A DNA stretch of 64,000 bases from Alphaproteobacteria bacterium (GTDB lineage Bacteria; Pseudomonadota; Alphaproteobacteria; Rhodobacterales; Rhodobacteraceae). Position 1 is the first letter of the stretch; every line of letters begins with the position of its first letter. Positions 8,479-17,829 of this stretch are shown in pieces. Below the pieces are notes generated by a model that was not told where the DNA came from, did no database searches, and saw only the letters and a program-made list of their open reading frames with translations. The stretch spans positions 124,001 to 188,000 of the forward strand of contig JAUHVK010000002.1 in NCBI GenBank assembly GCA_030425145.1, written 5' to 3'. Both the position numbers and the translations under genes were made by a program.

Positions 8479-9222
8479 TCAGAAAATCCCCCGCCGCAGC
8501 AGGTTCATACCAAGGATCAGGAACACGTAAAGCACAAGCTTGCGGAAACTCTCGTTCGAAAACCGCGCCCTCAGCTTGGCCCCCAGCGTGAAACCCAGAA
8601 GTGTCGGCAGGATCAACACCAGCGACACAAGGCCCAACTCTGGCGTCACCAGCCCCTGCTGCACATAGGCGACCGCAAACGGGACGCCGCCCACGAACAG
8701 AAGCAGACCCGTCGCCCGCACAAACTCGTCCTTGGGTACCTGTCGCGCGCTCATATACATGATGACCGGCGCAATCCAAACGCCGGACAACCCACCCAGA
8801 ATACCCCCAAAATTGCCGAAAACCACCTGCGCAACCGTGTCAAACCGGTCGGGAATGCGGGGCATCTGAAAGCGCAAGTTCAAGACCGCAAACGACACGA
8901 TGGACAGCCCAAGAGCCAGAAAGATCACGCGGTCCGACACCTCGGCAGTCAGCAGAACGGTCAGGAATACGCTCACGCCAAGAAAAATCGCAAAGACCCA
9001 ATACCGCGAGATCGCCCCGCGCAGATCCCCCATCGTCCAGATCTGCCAGGCGTTCGAGGCGATGATCGGCCCAAGCCCCATCGCAATCGCCGTTCTGGGG
9101 TCGATGACCATCGTCAGCATACTGATCGCCGCCGTGGGCAACCCGATGCCCACCAACCCCTTGACCGATCCGGCAATGACAAACACCGCCGCGCCAATCA
9201 GTAGAAAGTCGATTATCCCCAT
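8479..9222 (-). CDS. TauE/SafE family sulfite or organic anion exporter
   Basis: 247 aa integral membrane protein with about eight hydrophobic segments. It carries the internally repeated TauE/SafE pattern: GSVKGLVGIGLPTAAISML near the N-terminus and FGNFGGILGGLSGVWIAP near residue 135. Family members export sulfite, sulfoacetate or related anions across the inner membrane. It lies 245 nt upstream of the GTA cluster on the same strand and 31 nt downstream of mltG. Nothing in the sequence fixes the substrate. Confidence 0.85.
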   Translation of the reverse strand: MGIIDFLLIGAAVFVIAGSVKGLVGIGLPTAAISMLTMVIDPRTAIAMGLGPIIASNAWQIWTMGDLRGAISRYWVFAIFLGVSVFLTVLLTAEVSDRVIFLALGLSIVSFAVLNLRFQMPRIPDRFDTVAQVVFGNFGGILGGLSGVWIAPVIMYMSARQVPKDEFVRATGLLLFVGGVPFAVAYVQQGLVTPELGLVSLVLILPTLLGFTLGAKLRARFSNESFRKLVLYVFLILGMNLLRRGIF

Positions 9223-9253
9223 TCCGAGGACACTCCCTCAGAACAAGGCAGGC

Positions 9254-10414
9254 TCAATTCTCCCGCTGCGCTTCAAGCGCCCGATAAGCGGCCACATTCT
9301 GGTTATGCTCGGCCAGCGTTTCCGCAAAATTGTGCCCATCCGCAGGATCAAGCGTCTTGGCCACGAAGAACACGAACTCCGTATCCGCGGGGTTCAGCGC
9401 CGCTTCGATACTCGCCCGTCCCGGATTGGCGATGGGGGTCGGCGGCAATCCGTCGATCACATAGGTGTTCCACGGCGTCTCTGCGCGCAATTCACTCTGC
9501 CGGATCCCGCGCCCAAGCACGCCCTGCCCGCGCGTGATGCCATAGATCACCGTTGGGTCGGTCTGAAGCCGCATACCCTGCTCCAGTCGATTGACGAACA
9601 CGCTCGACACAAGGAACCGCTCATCCGCTGTGCCGGTTTCCTTTTCGATGATCGACGCCATGACCATAGCTTCTTCAGGGCTGTCATAGGGCAAGCCGTC
9701 CTGCCGGTTCGCCCAGGCTTCCGCCAGAATACGTTCCTGCGCCGACGCCATCCGCGCGAGCAACTCACCCCGGTCGCTGCCCGGCGTGACCTCGTAACTG
9801 TCCGGAGCCAAGGACCCTTCTGCAGGGATCTCTTCGACTTCACCCTCAAGGATGTCGATCTGGTTCAGCTCCTGCACGATCTGCCAGCTGGTCACACCTT
9901 CGGCCAGCGAAACACGATATCGCGTATCCGGCTCGGACTTCACTTCTGTATATTCTGCCGGAACTTCATCCTCAGCGGGATTGAACTCGGCAATCTCGAC
10001 AAAGCGCCCGGTCACCGGATCAAGCTCGCGCACCTGCACCGTCGCCCGCGCGATGCTCACGCGGTAAACCACTTCGGTGCCGCAGGTGCTGGCCCCGCCA
10101 CGGGTCACGATATCGACGATCTGCTCCATCGACGCGCCTTCCGGCACAAGGAACGATCCCGCCTTCAACTGCGATGTCTTTCCCGCGTAATCCGCCCCGA
10201 TCCGCAGCAGCACCGCGCTCGACACCGCACCTTCGGCCGCCAAATCCTCGGACAGGTTGCGGAAATTGCTGCCCCGGTCGACCTGCACACAAATGGCCTG
10301 CGCCAACGGGCCTTCAGACTCGTATTCGTTCTGCGCCCAGATCAGGACACCACCAAAGAGGAAGACCAGCACGACCAGAAAGGTCAGTGCATTCGACGCG
10401 ATGTTACGCCACAT
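9254..10414 (-). CDS. mltG: Endolytic transglycosylase MltG
   Basis: 386 aa YceG-like protein. One N-terminal transmembrane anchor (residues 9-27), an extracytoplasmic LysM-like part with SNFRNLSEDLAAEG, and the catalytic domain with conserved ASIIEKETGTADE (Glu 257/259) plus YVIDGLPPTPIANPG. It cleaves nascent peptidoglycan glycan strands in the periplasm and so sets chain length. It starts 3 nt after the fabF stop, a fabF-mltG pairing common in alphaproteobacteria. Confidence 0.93.
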   Translation of the reverse strand: MWRNIASNALTFLVVLVFLFGGVLIWAQNEYESEGPLAQAICVQVDRGSNFRNLSEDLAAEGAVSSAVLLRIGADYAGKTSQLKAGSFLVPEGASMEQIVDIVTRGGASTCGTEVVYRVSIARATVQVRELDPVTGRFVEIAEFNPAEDEVPAEYTEVKSEPDTRYRVSLAEGVTSWQIVQELNQIDILEGEVEEIPAEGSLAPDSYEVTPGSDRGELLARMASAQERILAEAWANRQDGLPYDSPEEAMVMASIIEKETGTADERFLVSSVFVNRLEQGMRLQTDPTVIYGITRGQGVLGRGIRQSELRAETPWNTYVIDGLPPTPIANPGRASIEAALNPADTEFVFFVAKTLDPADGHNFAETLAEHNQNVAAYRALEAQREN

Positions 10415-10417
10415 GGC

Positions 10418-11680
10418 TTAGCGATCCACCTTTCCGAAGACGACGCTGGCATTGGTGCCGCCAAAACCAAAGGAGTTGGACAGCGCATAGCGGATCTCCC
10501 GCTCGCGCTTGACCTTGGGTGCGAGGTCCACAGCGGTCTCGACCGCAGGTGTTTCAAGGTTCAGCGTCGGCGGCGCAACCTGGTCGCGGATCGCGAGGAT
10601 CGAGAAGATCGCCTCGATCGCGCCAGCCGCACCCAATAGGTGTCCGGTCGCGGATTTGGTTGACGACATCGTCACCTTGCCAGCCGCATCCCCCATCATG
10701 CGCTCAACCGCGCCCAGTTCGATCACATCCGCCATGGTCGAGGTGCCATGCGCGTTGATGTAGTCGATATCCGCAGGCTCGATTCCAGCGTGCTTCAGCG
10801 CCGCGCGCATCGACCGCTCACCACCTTCACCATCTTCGGACGGCGCAGTGATGTGATAGGCGTCCCCCGACAGGCCATAACCACAGACCTCGGCGTAAAT
10901 CTTGGCGCCACGCGCCTTGGCGTGTTCGTACTCTTCAAGCACCACGACGCCCGCACCCTCTCCCATGACAAACCCGTCACGGTCCGCATCGTAAGGACGG
11001 CTCGCCGCCTTCGGATCATCGCCACGCTTGGTGGACAGCGCCTTGCAGGCGTTGAAGCCCGCAATCCCGATCTCGGAAATTGCCGCCTCGGCGCCACCGG
11101 CCACCATCACATCCGCATCCCCGAACATGATCAGCCGTGTCGCATCACCGATTGCGTGCGCGCCCGTGGAACAGGCGGTCACAACCGCGTGGTTCGGCCC
11201 CTTGAAGCCGTATTTGATCGACACATTGCCCGAGATCAGGTTGATCAGCGCGCCTGGAATAAAGAACGGCGACACGCGGCGCGGGCCCTTGTCGCGGATC
11301 AGCAGCGCGGTTTCTGCGATGGAGTTCAGGCCACCGATCCCCGAGCCGATCATCACACCGGTGCGCAACCGGCTTTCCTCGTCCTCGGGCATCCAGCCTG
11401 CATCCGTTACCGCCTGCTGAGCGGCCGCCATGCCGAAGAGGATGAACTCATCGACTTTGCGCTGTTCTTTCTTTTCCAGATAGGCATCCGGGTTGAACGT
11501 CCCGTCCGTCCCATCGCCATAGGGCACTTCGCAGGCATAAGTTGTCGCCAGATGGCTCGCATCGAATTTGCTGATCGTACCGGCACCGGACTGACCGTCC
11601 AAAATGCGCGACCAGGTCGCTTCGACGCCGTCTGCCAGCGGTGTCACCAATCCCAAGCCTGTCACAACTACTCGACGCAT
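10418..11680 (-). CDS. fabF: Beta-ketoacyl-ACP synthase II
   Basis: 420 aa, full length for KAS II. The catalytic triad is visible: Cys170 in VVTACSTGAHAIG, His311 in INAHGTSTMAD, and His347 in SATGHLLGAAG. It condenses malonyl-ACP with acyl-ACP in cytoplasmic fatty acid elongation. In many proteobacteria acpP lies just upstream of fabF; here the upstream neighbour is a glycosyltransferase and no acpP is present in the window. fabF and mltG are almost certainly co-transcribed. Confidence 0.96.
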   Translation of the reverse strand: MRRVVVTGLGLVTPLADGVEATWSRILDGQSGAGTISKFDASHLATTYACEVPYGDGTDGTFNPDAYLEKKEQRKVDEFILFGMAAAQQAVTDAGWMPEDEESRLRTGVMIGSGIGGLNSIAETALLIRDKGPRRVSPFFIPGALINLISGNVSIKYGFKGPNHAVVTACSTGAHAIGDATRLIMFGDADVMVAGGAEAAISEIGIAGFNACKALSTKRGDDPKAASRPYDADRDGFVMGEGAGVVVLEEYEHAKARGAKIYAEVCGYGLSGDAYHITAPSEDGEGGERSMRAALKHAGIEPADIDYINAHGTSTMADVIELGAVERMMGDAAGKVTMSSTKSATGHLLGAAGAIEAIFSILAIRDQVAPPTLNLETPAVETAVDLAPKVKREREIRYALSNSFGFGGTNASVVFGKVDR

Positions 11681-11795
11681 GGTGTTGCCCTTCCCTCGAA
11701 TGTTCTTGTCCGCTCTTACCCCGTTCGCGCCAGCGCCCGCAAGAGTCCAGCCGCCCGGCAGGGTATTCTTGCCGGTTCAACCTGTCGCCCGGTTC

Positions 11796-11836
11796 GTTTC
11801 CGTCAATGGAAACAGACGATGCGTCGACGCATCGTC
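11796..11836 (-). repeat. Double-hairpin 3' element, copy 1
   Basis: Three nt beyond the stop codon of the glycosyltransferase gene. Read on the minus strand it is a perfect 22-nt palindrome (11815-11836, core GCGTCGACGC), then a second hairpin with arms GTTTCC / GGAAAC (11796-11813). The same order and orientation occurs at 30407-30449 and 41620-41661. Arm bases differ between copies but stay paired. The second hairpin is not followed by a T run here, so intrinsic termination is unproven. Confidence 0.85.
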
Positions 11837-11839
11837 CGC

Positions 11840-12646
11840 CTACCCCCAGCGATCACCCAGATCGGCCTTCGCGCGATCAATCCAATGATCCTGCAACCAC
11901 GGTGTCGGCTTGGCATATCGGATCACCGACCCGCGATACCCCGCGACAGCCTCAGGCATCTTGGGCCGCCCGTGGAAACACACCACCCGCGCATCTTCCG
12001 GCAAGCGTGCAGGATGCAGGTAATTGCCGGGAAATGGATTACAATCATACTTGAAGCTCACCACCCAATCACCTGGGATATATGTGAAAACCCCGTTATC
12101 CATCGCCTTGTGCGAGGTGTAGCGCTGCTCTGATCCCCGCGCGACCTCAACCTCCCGATACGCGTCCGCCGCCAGGTCATTATACAAAAAACCGTGCACT
12201 GCCGGATCATAGCGAAAAACCGACCCATGCCCGGTGGGCCGCCCCTTGCGCGCCTCGGTCCAGTCGTGGCGCATCACCACATGGCCCGGCGCCAAGGTCA
12301 GCAGATCGTCCAGCGACCCGGTGATCACCACGTCCAGATCGAACCCCAGAACAGGCCCTTCCAGATCGGGGATCAACCCCGGCTTGAACAGCGACACCTT
12401 GCGCATCGCCCCTTGCCGGTTCGCCACCTTCAGCGCCGCCGCCATCGGATCGGCAAAAGGCTCCACCGGCAGATCCAGAACCTCGATCTCGGGATGCAGC
12501 CCCTCGGCATGTTCCGTCATGCACAAAAACCGCACCGGGCAGGACAGGTTGCGCCGCACGCCGGAATACAGCCGGTTCACGTATTCCGGTCCGAACAGCG
12601 TGCCCCATTTGATACAGGCAACAGTGGCATGAGATGGCATGGTCAT
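11840..12646 (-). CDS. Glycosyltransferase-like protein
   Basis: 268 aa. A Rossmann-like N-terminus (MTMPSHATVACIKWGTLFGPEYVNRLY), then VLGFDLDVVITGSLDDLL with a DLD/DxD-type motif near residue 100, and FHGRPKMPEA near the C-terminus. The pattern resembles small nucleotide-sugar glycosyltransferases or GT8-like proteins of Rhodobacterales; donor and acceptor are unknown. The frame is open upstream to 12751, but ATG at 12646 gives the expected N-terminus. It is divergent from rsgA (206-nt gap) and followed by a double-hairpin element. Confidence 0.72.
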   Translation of the reverse strand: MTMPSHATVACIKWGTLFGPEYVNRLYSGVRRNLSCPVRFLCMTEHAEGLHPEIEVLDLPVEPFADPMAAALKVANRQGAMRKVSLFKPGLIPDLEGPVLGFDLDVVITGSLDDLLTLAPGHVVMRHDWTEARKGRPTGHGSVFRYDPAVHGFLYNDLAADAYREVEVARGSEQRYTSHKAMDNGVFTYIPGDWVVSFKYDCNPFPGNYLHPARLPEDARVVCFHGRPKMPEAVAGYRGSVIRYAKPTPWLQDHWIDRAKADLGDRWG

Positions 12647-12852
12647 GCGTCCGCTTAGCAACGGTTCCGCCAAATGACCAGATGCCGCTTGGCGCGCCGC
12701 GCTGGTGCACTTATAGTCTCGGTCAACCAAAGCTGAGATGCAGGAGGACATAATGGAGACTGTGTGCGCCCTGCGGGTGTCAGGCTGATCGCCACACTCG
12801 GACCATGTGAACGCCCCACCGGGGCAGGTTTCTCAGCGACAGGAATACTCCA

Positions 12853-13890
12853 TTGACCACATATACCCTGACCGATCTCGGATGGTCGGACCGTTTCGCG
12901 CGTCAGCTTACCGAAGAAGACGCCGCCCTCACCCCTGCCCGCATCTCCGAGGTGCATCGCAGCCAACTGATCGCACTGTCCGAAGCGGGCGATCTGCGCC
13001 TCATCCCGACGGACAGCGCCGGTGCCTATGCCGTTGGTGACTGGGTTCTAACCGATGGCACCAGCGCGATCCGCCGGCTTGATCCCGTGACCGATCTGCA
13101 CCGCCGTGCCGCAGGTCATGCCGTGGGCGCGCAGCGCATCGCCGCCAATGTCGACACGGTTGGACTCGTCACCTCCTGCAACGCCGATTTCAACGTCGCG
13201 CGGATGGAGCGTTATCTGGCGCTGGCCCTCGCCTCGAACGCGCTGCCGCTGGTGATCCTGACCAAGGCCGATCTTTGCGACGATCCGGACAGCTACAGGC
13301 GCAAGGCCGAGCGGATGTCCCCGCTGGTCACGGCGATCACCGTCAACGCCAAGGATCCCGAGGACGTAAAACGCCTCACCCCGTGGTGCCGCAACGCACA
13401 GACCTTGGCGCTGCTGGGTTCGTCCGGCGTCGGCAAAACCACCCTGCGCAATGCGCTGACGGGTGAGACCGAGGCCACCCAGGGCATCCGTGAGGACGAC
13501 GCCAAGGGCCGTCACACCACCACGCACCGCGCCTTGCGCCGCACTCTGGCGGGCGGCTGGCTGATCGACACGCCGGGGATGCGCGAGTTGCAACTCTCGG
13601 GCACCAGCGACGGTCTCGAAGAGCTGTTCGACGACATCGAAACGCTGGCGGCAGAGTGCAAATTCTCAAACTGCGCCCATGACACCGAACCCGGATGTGC
13701 GGTCAAAGCGGCTCTGGAAAACGGGTCGCTCGAACAGGCCCGGTTCGACCGCTGGCAAAAGCTGCGGCGTGAGGATCAGTACAATTCCGAAACCATCGCC
13801 ACCGCCCGCGCCCGTCAGAAGTCCTTTGGCCGGGTGGTGAAAGAGGCGATGAGTACCAAAAGCCGCTACAAACGCGGATACGACGACTAA
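12853..13890 (+). CDS. rsgA: Ribosome small-subunit-dependent GTPase A
   Basis: 345 aa circularly permuted GTPase. OB-fold N-terminus, TKAD (G4) at 137-140, P-loop GSSGVGKT at 189-196, DTPGMREL (G3), and the C-terminal zinc site CKFSNCAHDTEPGC. It acts in late maturation of the 30S subunit. The apparent start is a TTG at 12853 with AGGA upstream, giving MTTYTLTDLGWSDR; no better ATG exists upstream. It stands alone on the plus strand. Confidence 0.93.
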   Translation: MTTYTLTDLGWSDRFARQLTEEDAALTPARISEVHRSQLIALSEAGDLRLIPTDSAGAYAVGDWVLTDGTSAIRRLDPVTDLHRRAAGHAVGAQRIAANVDTVGLVTSCNADFNVARMERYLALALASNALPLVILTKADLCDDPDSYRRKAERMSPLVTAITVNAKDPEDVKRLTPWCRNAQTLALLGSSGVGKTTLRNALTGETEATQGIREDDAKGRHTTTHRALRRTLAGGWLIDTPGMRELQLSGTSDGLEELFDDIETLAAECKFSNCAHDTEPGCAVKAALENGSLEQARFDRWQKLRREDQYNSETIATARARQKSFGRVVKEAMSTKSRYKRGYDD

Positions 13891-14062
13891 ACCGCAAGTG
13901 CTCGCGGGTGCCCATAATGCCCGTGCGCCGCACGGGCAGCGCCCGAACCGCCCCCACGGGGCGGGCGCTACTCGCCCCCCCCCCCCGGTTCGGACGCAAA
14001 GCGCTCAAAAACAATGCGGCGGGCCACCTCAGCCCGCCGTTCCACTCCCACTGACGCCCGTC
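13891..14062. other. Convergent intergenic region: stem-loops and a 12-C tract
   Basis: Between the stops of rsgA and the M20 gene. It holds a GCCCGTGC/GCACGGGC hairpin (13919-13937), a bulged GCGCCCG/CGGGCGC hairpin (13939-13968), an uninterrupted run of 12 C (13975-13986), and the minus-strand terminator annotated separately. No open frame of interest was seen. Confidence 0.75.
14006..14038 (-). terminator. Intrinsic terminator of the peptide-hydrolysis operon
   Basis: On the minus strand, GGCGGGC - 7-nt loop - GCCCGCC (14018-14038) followed by GCATTG and TTTTT. It sits 25 nt after the stop of the second M20 amidohydrolase, so it likely ends the minus-strand operon that starts at the ABC ATPase gene. 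Confidence 0.75.
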
Positions 14063-15226
14063 TTACGCCGCAGGCATCCGCCGCTCGACGATCTCGGCCC
14101 ACCAGGAACAGCCCGCCGGGATCGCTTCGTCGTTGAAGTTGTATTCCGGGTGATGCACCGCCGCGCTGTCGCCGTTGCCGACAAGGATATAGGCGCCGGG
14201 GCGTTCCTCGAGCATGAAGGCGAAATCCTCGCCGCCCATCACCAACGGGGCCTCGTCACAGCCACCCGACACCGCCTTGGCAACCTCGGCGGCGAAATCC
14301 GTCTGTTCCTCGTGATTCACCATCACCGGATAACCCCGGTAGTAGGTCACGTCCACGGTCCCGCCAAATGTTGCGGCGATCCCGGCGCAGATATCCTTGA
14401 TCCGCGTCTCGGCCAGGTCGCGCATATCCTTGGACATGGTGCGCACAGTGCCTTTGAGCTGAACCCGCTGCGGGATCACGTTGAACGCCTTGGACGAAGT
14501 TTCAAACGAGGTCACCGACACAACCACCTGATCAATCGGATCGGCGTTGCGGCTGGCGATGGTCTGCAACGCGAGCACCGCCTGCGACGCCATCACGGTT
14601 GTGTCCACCGTTTCCTGCGGCTTGGCCGCGTGGCCACCACGGCCCTCGAATGTGATGTCGAACTGGTCGGTTGCGGCAAAGAAAGCGCCGGGACGGATGG
14701 CAAAGCTGCCTACCGGACGCCCCGGCCAGTTGTGCATCCCGTAAACCTCCTGGATACCCCAGCGGTCCATCATGCCGTCTTCGCACATCTCGCGGCCACC
14801 GCCGCCACCTTCTTCGGCGGGCTGGAAGATCACCACAACGGTGCCGTCGAAATTGCGGGTCTCGGACAGGTACTTGGCCGCGCCGAGCAGCATCGCGGTA
14901 TGGCCGTCATGACCGCAGGCGTGCATCGCGCCGTCGGTCTTGGACTTGTACGCGAGCCCTGTCTGTTCGTGGATCGGCAGCGCGTCCATGTCGGCGCGCA
15001 GGCCGATGACCTTGCCCGATGTGTCGGTCTTGCCCTTGATCACGCCCACCACGCCGGTGCGGCCGATGCCGGTGACGATTTCATCGCAGCCAAACTCCTT
15101 GAGCCGCTCCGCCACCAAGGCACTGGTACGATGCGTTTCAAACAGGATTTCGGGGTTTTCGTGCAAATCGCGTCGCCACGCGGTGATTTCGTCCTGCAAT
15201 TCGGCAAATCGGTTCTTCACGGGCAT
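14063..15226 (-). CDS. M20 family amidohydrolase (hippurate hydrolase-like), copy 2
   Basis: 387 aa metallo-amidohydrolase of the M20D group. Metal-binding region MHACGHDGHTAMLLGAAKYL near residue 95, and catalytic glutamates in FQPAEEGGGGGREM near 125. Such enzymes cleave N-acyl or N-aroyl amino acids, for example hippurate, in the cytoplasm. It is closely similar to the gene directly upstream (both begin MPVKN and share most blocks), 23 nt away, so it arose by tandem duplication. ATG at 15226 is preceded by AAAGGAGGCAG. A terminator follows. Confidence 0.92.
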   Translation of the reverse strand: MPVKNRFAELQDEITAWRRDLHENPEILFETHRTSALVAERLKEFGCDEIVTGIGRTGVVGVIKGKTDTSGKVIGLRADMDALPIHEQTGLAYKSKTDGAMHACGHDGHTAMLLGAAKYLSETRNFDGTVVVIFQPAEEGGGGGREMCEDGMMDRWGIQEVYGMHNWPGRPVGSFAIRPGAFFAATDQFDITFEGRGGHAAKPQETVDTTVMASQAVLALQTIASRNADPIDQVVVSVTSFETSSKAFNVIPQRVQLKGTVRTMSKDMRDLAETRIKDICAGIAATFGGTVDVTYYRGYPVMVNHEEQTDFAAEVAKAVSGGCDEAPLVMGGEDFAFMLEERPGAYILVGNGDSAAVHHPEYNFNDEAIPAGCSWWAEIVERRMPAA

Positions 15227-15249
15227 GAACTGCCTCCTTTCTCTGAATA

Positions 15250-16419
15250 TCAAACCGAGAGTGGCATCCGGCGTTCAACCAGTTCCACGAACCAGCTACA
15301 GCCCAGTGGAATCGCGTCATCGGAAAAAACGTAAGCGGGATGGTGGCACATCTCGGTGTCGCCATTGCCGAGAAACATATAGGCTCCCGGTCGGGCTTCA
15401 AGCATGTAAGCAAAGTCCTCGGCAGGCAGGATCGGATCGGTGGCGTCGTCCACATGTTCGGTCACCGCCCGCGCCGCCTCGACCGCGTATTCCGTCTGGT
15501 CGGGATGGTTCACCGTCACCGGATAACCGGGCGTCCAGATCACCTCGGCCGTCGCGCCATAGGCGGACGCCGTATGTTCGCACAAGGACCGGATCCGCTC
15601 TTCGGCCTGCGCCCGCACCTCGGTTGCGAGGGTCCGCACCGTGCCTTGCATCCGGACCGAATGAGCAATCACGTTCGACGCCTTGCTGTCGGTCTCGAAC
15701 GTGCCCACGGTCACCACCGCAGGCCGCACCGGATTGACGTTGCGCGACACCACCGATTGCAGCGCCACCACGATCTGCGCCGCCACCAGCGTTGTGTCCA
15801 CCGCCTCATGCGGGGCCGCCGCATGACCGCCGCGACCCGTGACGCGAATCTCGAACTCGTCCGAGGACGCCAGAAGCGGCCCCGGACGGATGGCGAAATG
15901 ACCTACCGGAATACCCGGTGAATTATGCAGACCGTACACTTCCTGAATATTCCAGCGGTCCATCAGACCGTCCTCGACCATCGCGCGCCCGCCCGCGCCG
16001 CCCTCTTCGGCAGGCTGGAAGATCAGCACCACGGTGCCATCGAAATTGCGCGTCTCAGCAAGATATTGCGCCGCGCCCAACAGGATCGAGGTGTGCCCGT
16101 CATGGCCGCAAGCGTGCATCTTGCCGGGAACGGTGCTGGCATATTCCACGCCCGAGGCTTCGGTGATCGGCAGCGCATCCATGTCGGCGCGCAACCCGAT
16201 CACCCTCCCCTGAGTATCGGTGCGTCCCTTGATGACACCGACAACGCCGGTGCGGCCAACGCCGGTGGTGATCTCGTCCATTCCAAAGCTCTTCAGCTTG
16301 TCGGTGACAAACGCCGCCGTTTCGTGAACGTCGTACATCAGTTCGGGATGCTGGTGCAGGTAGCGCCGCCATTTGGTGATCTCACGCGCGTTCTCGGCGA
16401 TGCTGTTCTTGACCGGCAT
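15250..16419 (-). CDS. M20 family amidohydrolase (hippurate hydrolase-like), copy 1
   Basis: 389 aa, the upstream member of the tandem pair. MHACGHDGHTSILLGAAQYLA and FQPAEEGGAGGRAM mark the bimetal site. Divergence from its neighbour is concentrated in the C-terminal third (VNHPDQTEYAVEAARAVTEHV versus VNHEEQTDFAAEVAKAVSGG), which suggests different substrate ranges. It is 60 nt downstream of the FAD oxidase gene. ATG at 16419 follows AAAGGAGCGG. Confidence 0.92.
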   Translation of the reverse strand: MPVKNSIAENAREITKWRRYLHQHPELMYDVHETAAFVTDKLKSFGMDEITTGVGRTGVVGVIKGRTDTQGRVIGLRADMDALPITEASGVEYASTVPGKMHACGHDGHTSILLGAAQYLAETRNFDGTVVLIFQPAEEGGAGGRAMVEDGLMDRWNIQEVYGLHNSPGIPVGHFAIRPGPLLASSDEFEIRVTGRGGHAAAPHEAVDTTLVAAQIVVALQSVVSRNVNPVRPAVVTVGTFETDSKASNVIAHSVRMQGTVRTLATEVRAQAEERIRSLCEHTASAYGATAEVIWTPGYPVTVNHPDQTEYAVEAARAVTEHVDDATDPILPAEDFAYMLEARPGAYMFLGNGDTEMCHHPAYVFSDDAIPLGCSWFVELVERRMPLSV

Positions 16420-16479
16420 GTCCGCTCCTTTGCTGCCCCCGGGCACCCTGACTTACGCTTAGGTCAGGGGCAAGAGGCG

Positions 16480-17829
16480 TCAGAGCGCCGGCCCCAACTC
16501 CATCGCGCTGCCATCGCTGAACCGGGACATCCGGAACCGCCGCAGGTCATGCCCCGGCGCATCGCCGCAGACCAGATCGGCCAGCACCCGGCCCATGCCG
16601 GGACCGATGCCGAACCCATGACCGCTCATGCCCGTGCCGATGGTCAGACCGGGAATCGCATCCACCCGGTCCACCACCGGAACAACATCCGGCATGGTGT
16701 CGATCATCCCCGCCCACATGGCGCGGTATCGAATCGGCCCCACTTCGGGGAACAGCTTTTCCACCTCTGCCGCAACTTTGCGCAGTTTGCCCGCGTGCGG
16801 CGTCGGGTTCAGCACGCGGATGCCCTCGAAAGGCGAAACCTCATCCTCGGCCCATTGGCGTTTGGTGCCCCAAGCATCCGGGTAGCCCTTGGGGGCCGCA
16901 GGCAGGAAACGTGTGCCAAACGGAGCAGCCATCAATTGCGCACGGAACTTCGGCAACGCACGAAACGCATCCGGCCCGACGAAAAGCTCGTGAAAACCCC
17001 CTGCGGCCAACGATGCCCCACCATCCGCCCGCGTGCGAAAGGCGAATTTGCCCCCCGCCGCCGCGCCCTGATGCGGCAGATGTACCGGCTTTGTTGCTCC
17101 CACGCTCGCCCGGACGGACAGTTGCGGGATCGACACCCCATTTGCGCGCAGGAACAACGAGGACCACGCGCCGCCCGCGACCACGACATCGGAACAGGCG
17201 ATACGCCCGGCCTCGGTGAACACGCCAGTGATGCGCCCCGCTGCGATGTCCAGCTTGCGCGCCGCACAAGCTTCGACAATCACCGCGCCCTCACGCACCG
17301 CAATCCCGGCCAGCGCCGGCACCGCGACCCACGGCTCGGCACGCATGTCGGAGGGTGTCGTGATCGCCCCAGTAAACCCGCCCTTGGCCAATTCCGGGAA
17401 CCGCGTCTTGAGCGCGGCGCGATCCAAGAGTTCGGTATCCACCCCCTGCGCGGTGGCAAAGGGCAACCAATCGGCAAAATCCTGAAGTTCTTTCTCGCTC
17501 TCGGCCAGATAGGTCACACCCGACCGTTTCAGCCCGATATCCACATTCGTCTGGCTGGCAAGTTCGGTCCAGAGGCGGTTCGCCTCGACCATGATCGGCA
17601 ACTCGTCCGGGTCGCGCCCCTGCTGGCGAATCCAGCCCCAGTTGCGCGAGGATTGCTCTCCCGCGATGCGCCCCTTTTCCAGCAGCACCACCCGCCGGCC
17701 CTTACGGGCAAGATAGAGCGCCGTACAGACACCGATCACCCCGCCACCGATAACCACCACATCGGTCTCAGACGGCGGTGGGCCGGGAAAGGCCACCGGG
17801 GTCGCTTCGGAAATCGGGAAGGGAATCAT
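16480..17829 (-). CDS. FAD-dependent amino acid oxidase/dehydrogenase (DadA-like)
   Basis: 449 aa. Rossmann FAD motif DVVVIGGGVIGVCTALYLAR at residues 24-43 followed by VVLLEKG; the C-terminal substrate domain ends with GLTIGTGMSGHGFGIGPGMG. It belongs to the DAO/glycine oxidase superfamily, which oxidises D-amino acids, sarcosine or N-alkylated amino acids. Its start overlaps the stop of the ArgE-like gene by 4 nt (ATGA), so the two are translationally coupled, suggesting the deacylase product is the oxidase substrate. Exact substrate unknown. Confidence 0.88.
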   Translation of the reverse strand: MIPFPISEATPVAFPGPPPSETDVVVIGGGVIGVCTALYLARKGRRVVLLEKGRIAGEQSSRNWGWIRQQGRDPDELPIMVEANRLWTELASQTNVDIGLKRSGVTYLAESEKELQDFADWLPFATAQGVDTELLDRAALKTRFPELAKGGFTGAITTPSDMRAEPWVAVPALAGIAVREGAVIVEACAARKLDIAAGRITGVFTEAGRIACSDVVVAGGAWSSLFLRANGVSIPQLSVRASVGATKPVHLPHQGAAAGGKFAFRTRADGGASLAAGGFHELFVGPDAFRALPKFRAQLMAAPFGTRFLPAAPKGYPDAWGTKRQWAEDEVSPFEGIRVLNPTPHAGKLRKVAAEVEKLFPEVGPIRYRAMWAGMIDTMPDVVPVVDRVDAIPGLTIGTGMSGHGFGIGPGMGRVLADLVCGDAPGHDLRRFRMSRFSDGSAMELGPAL

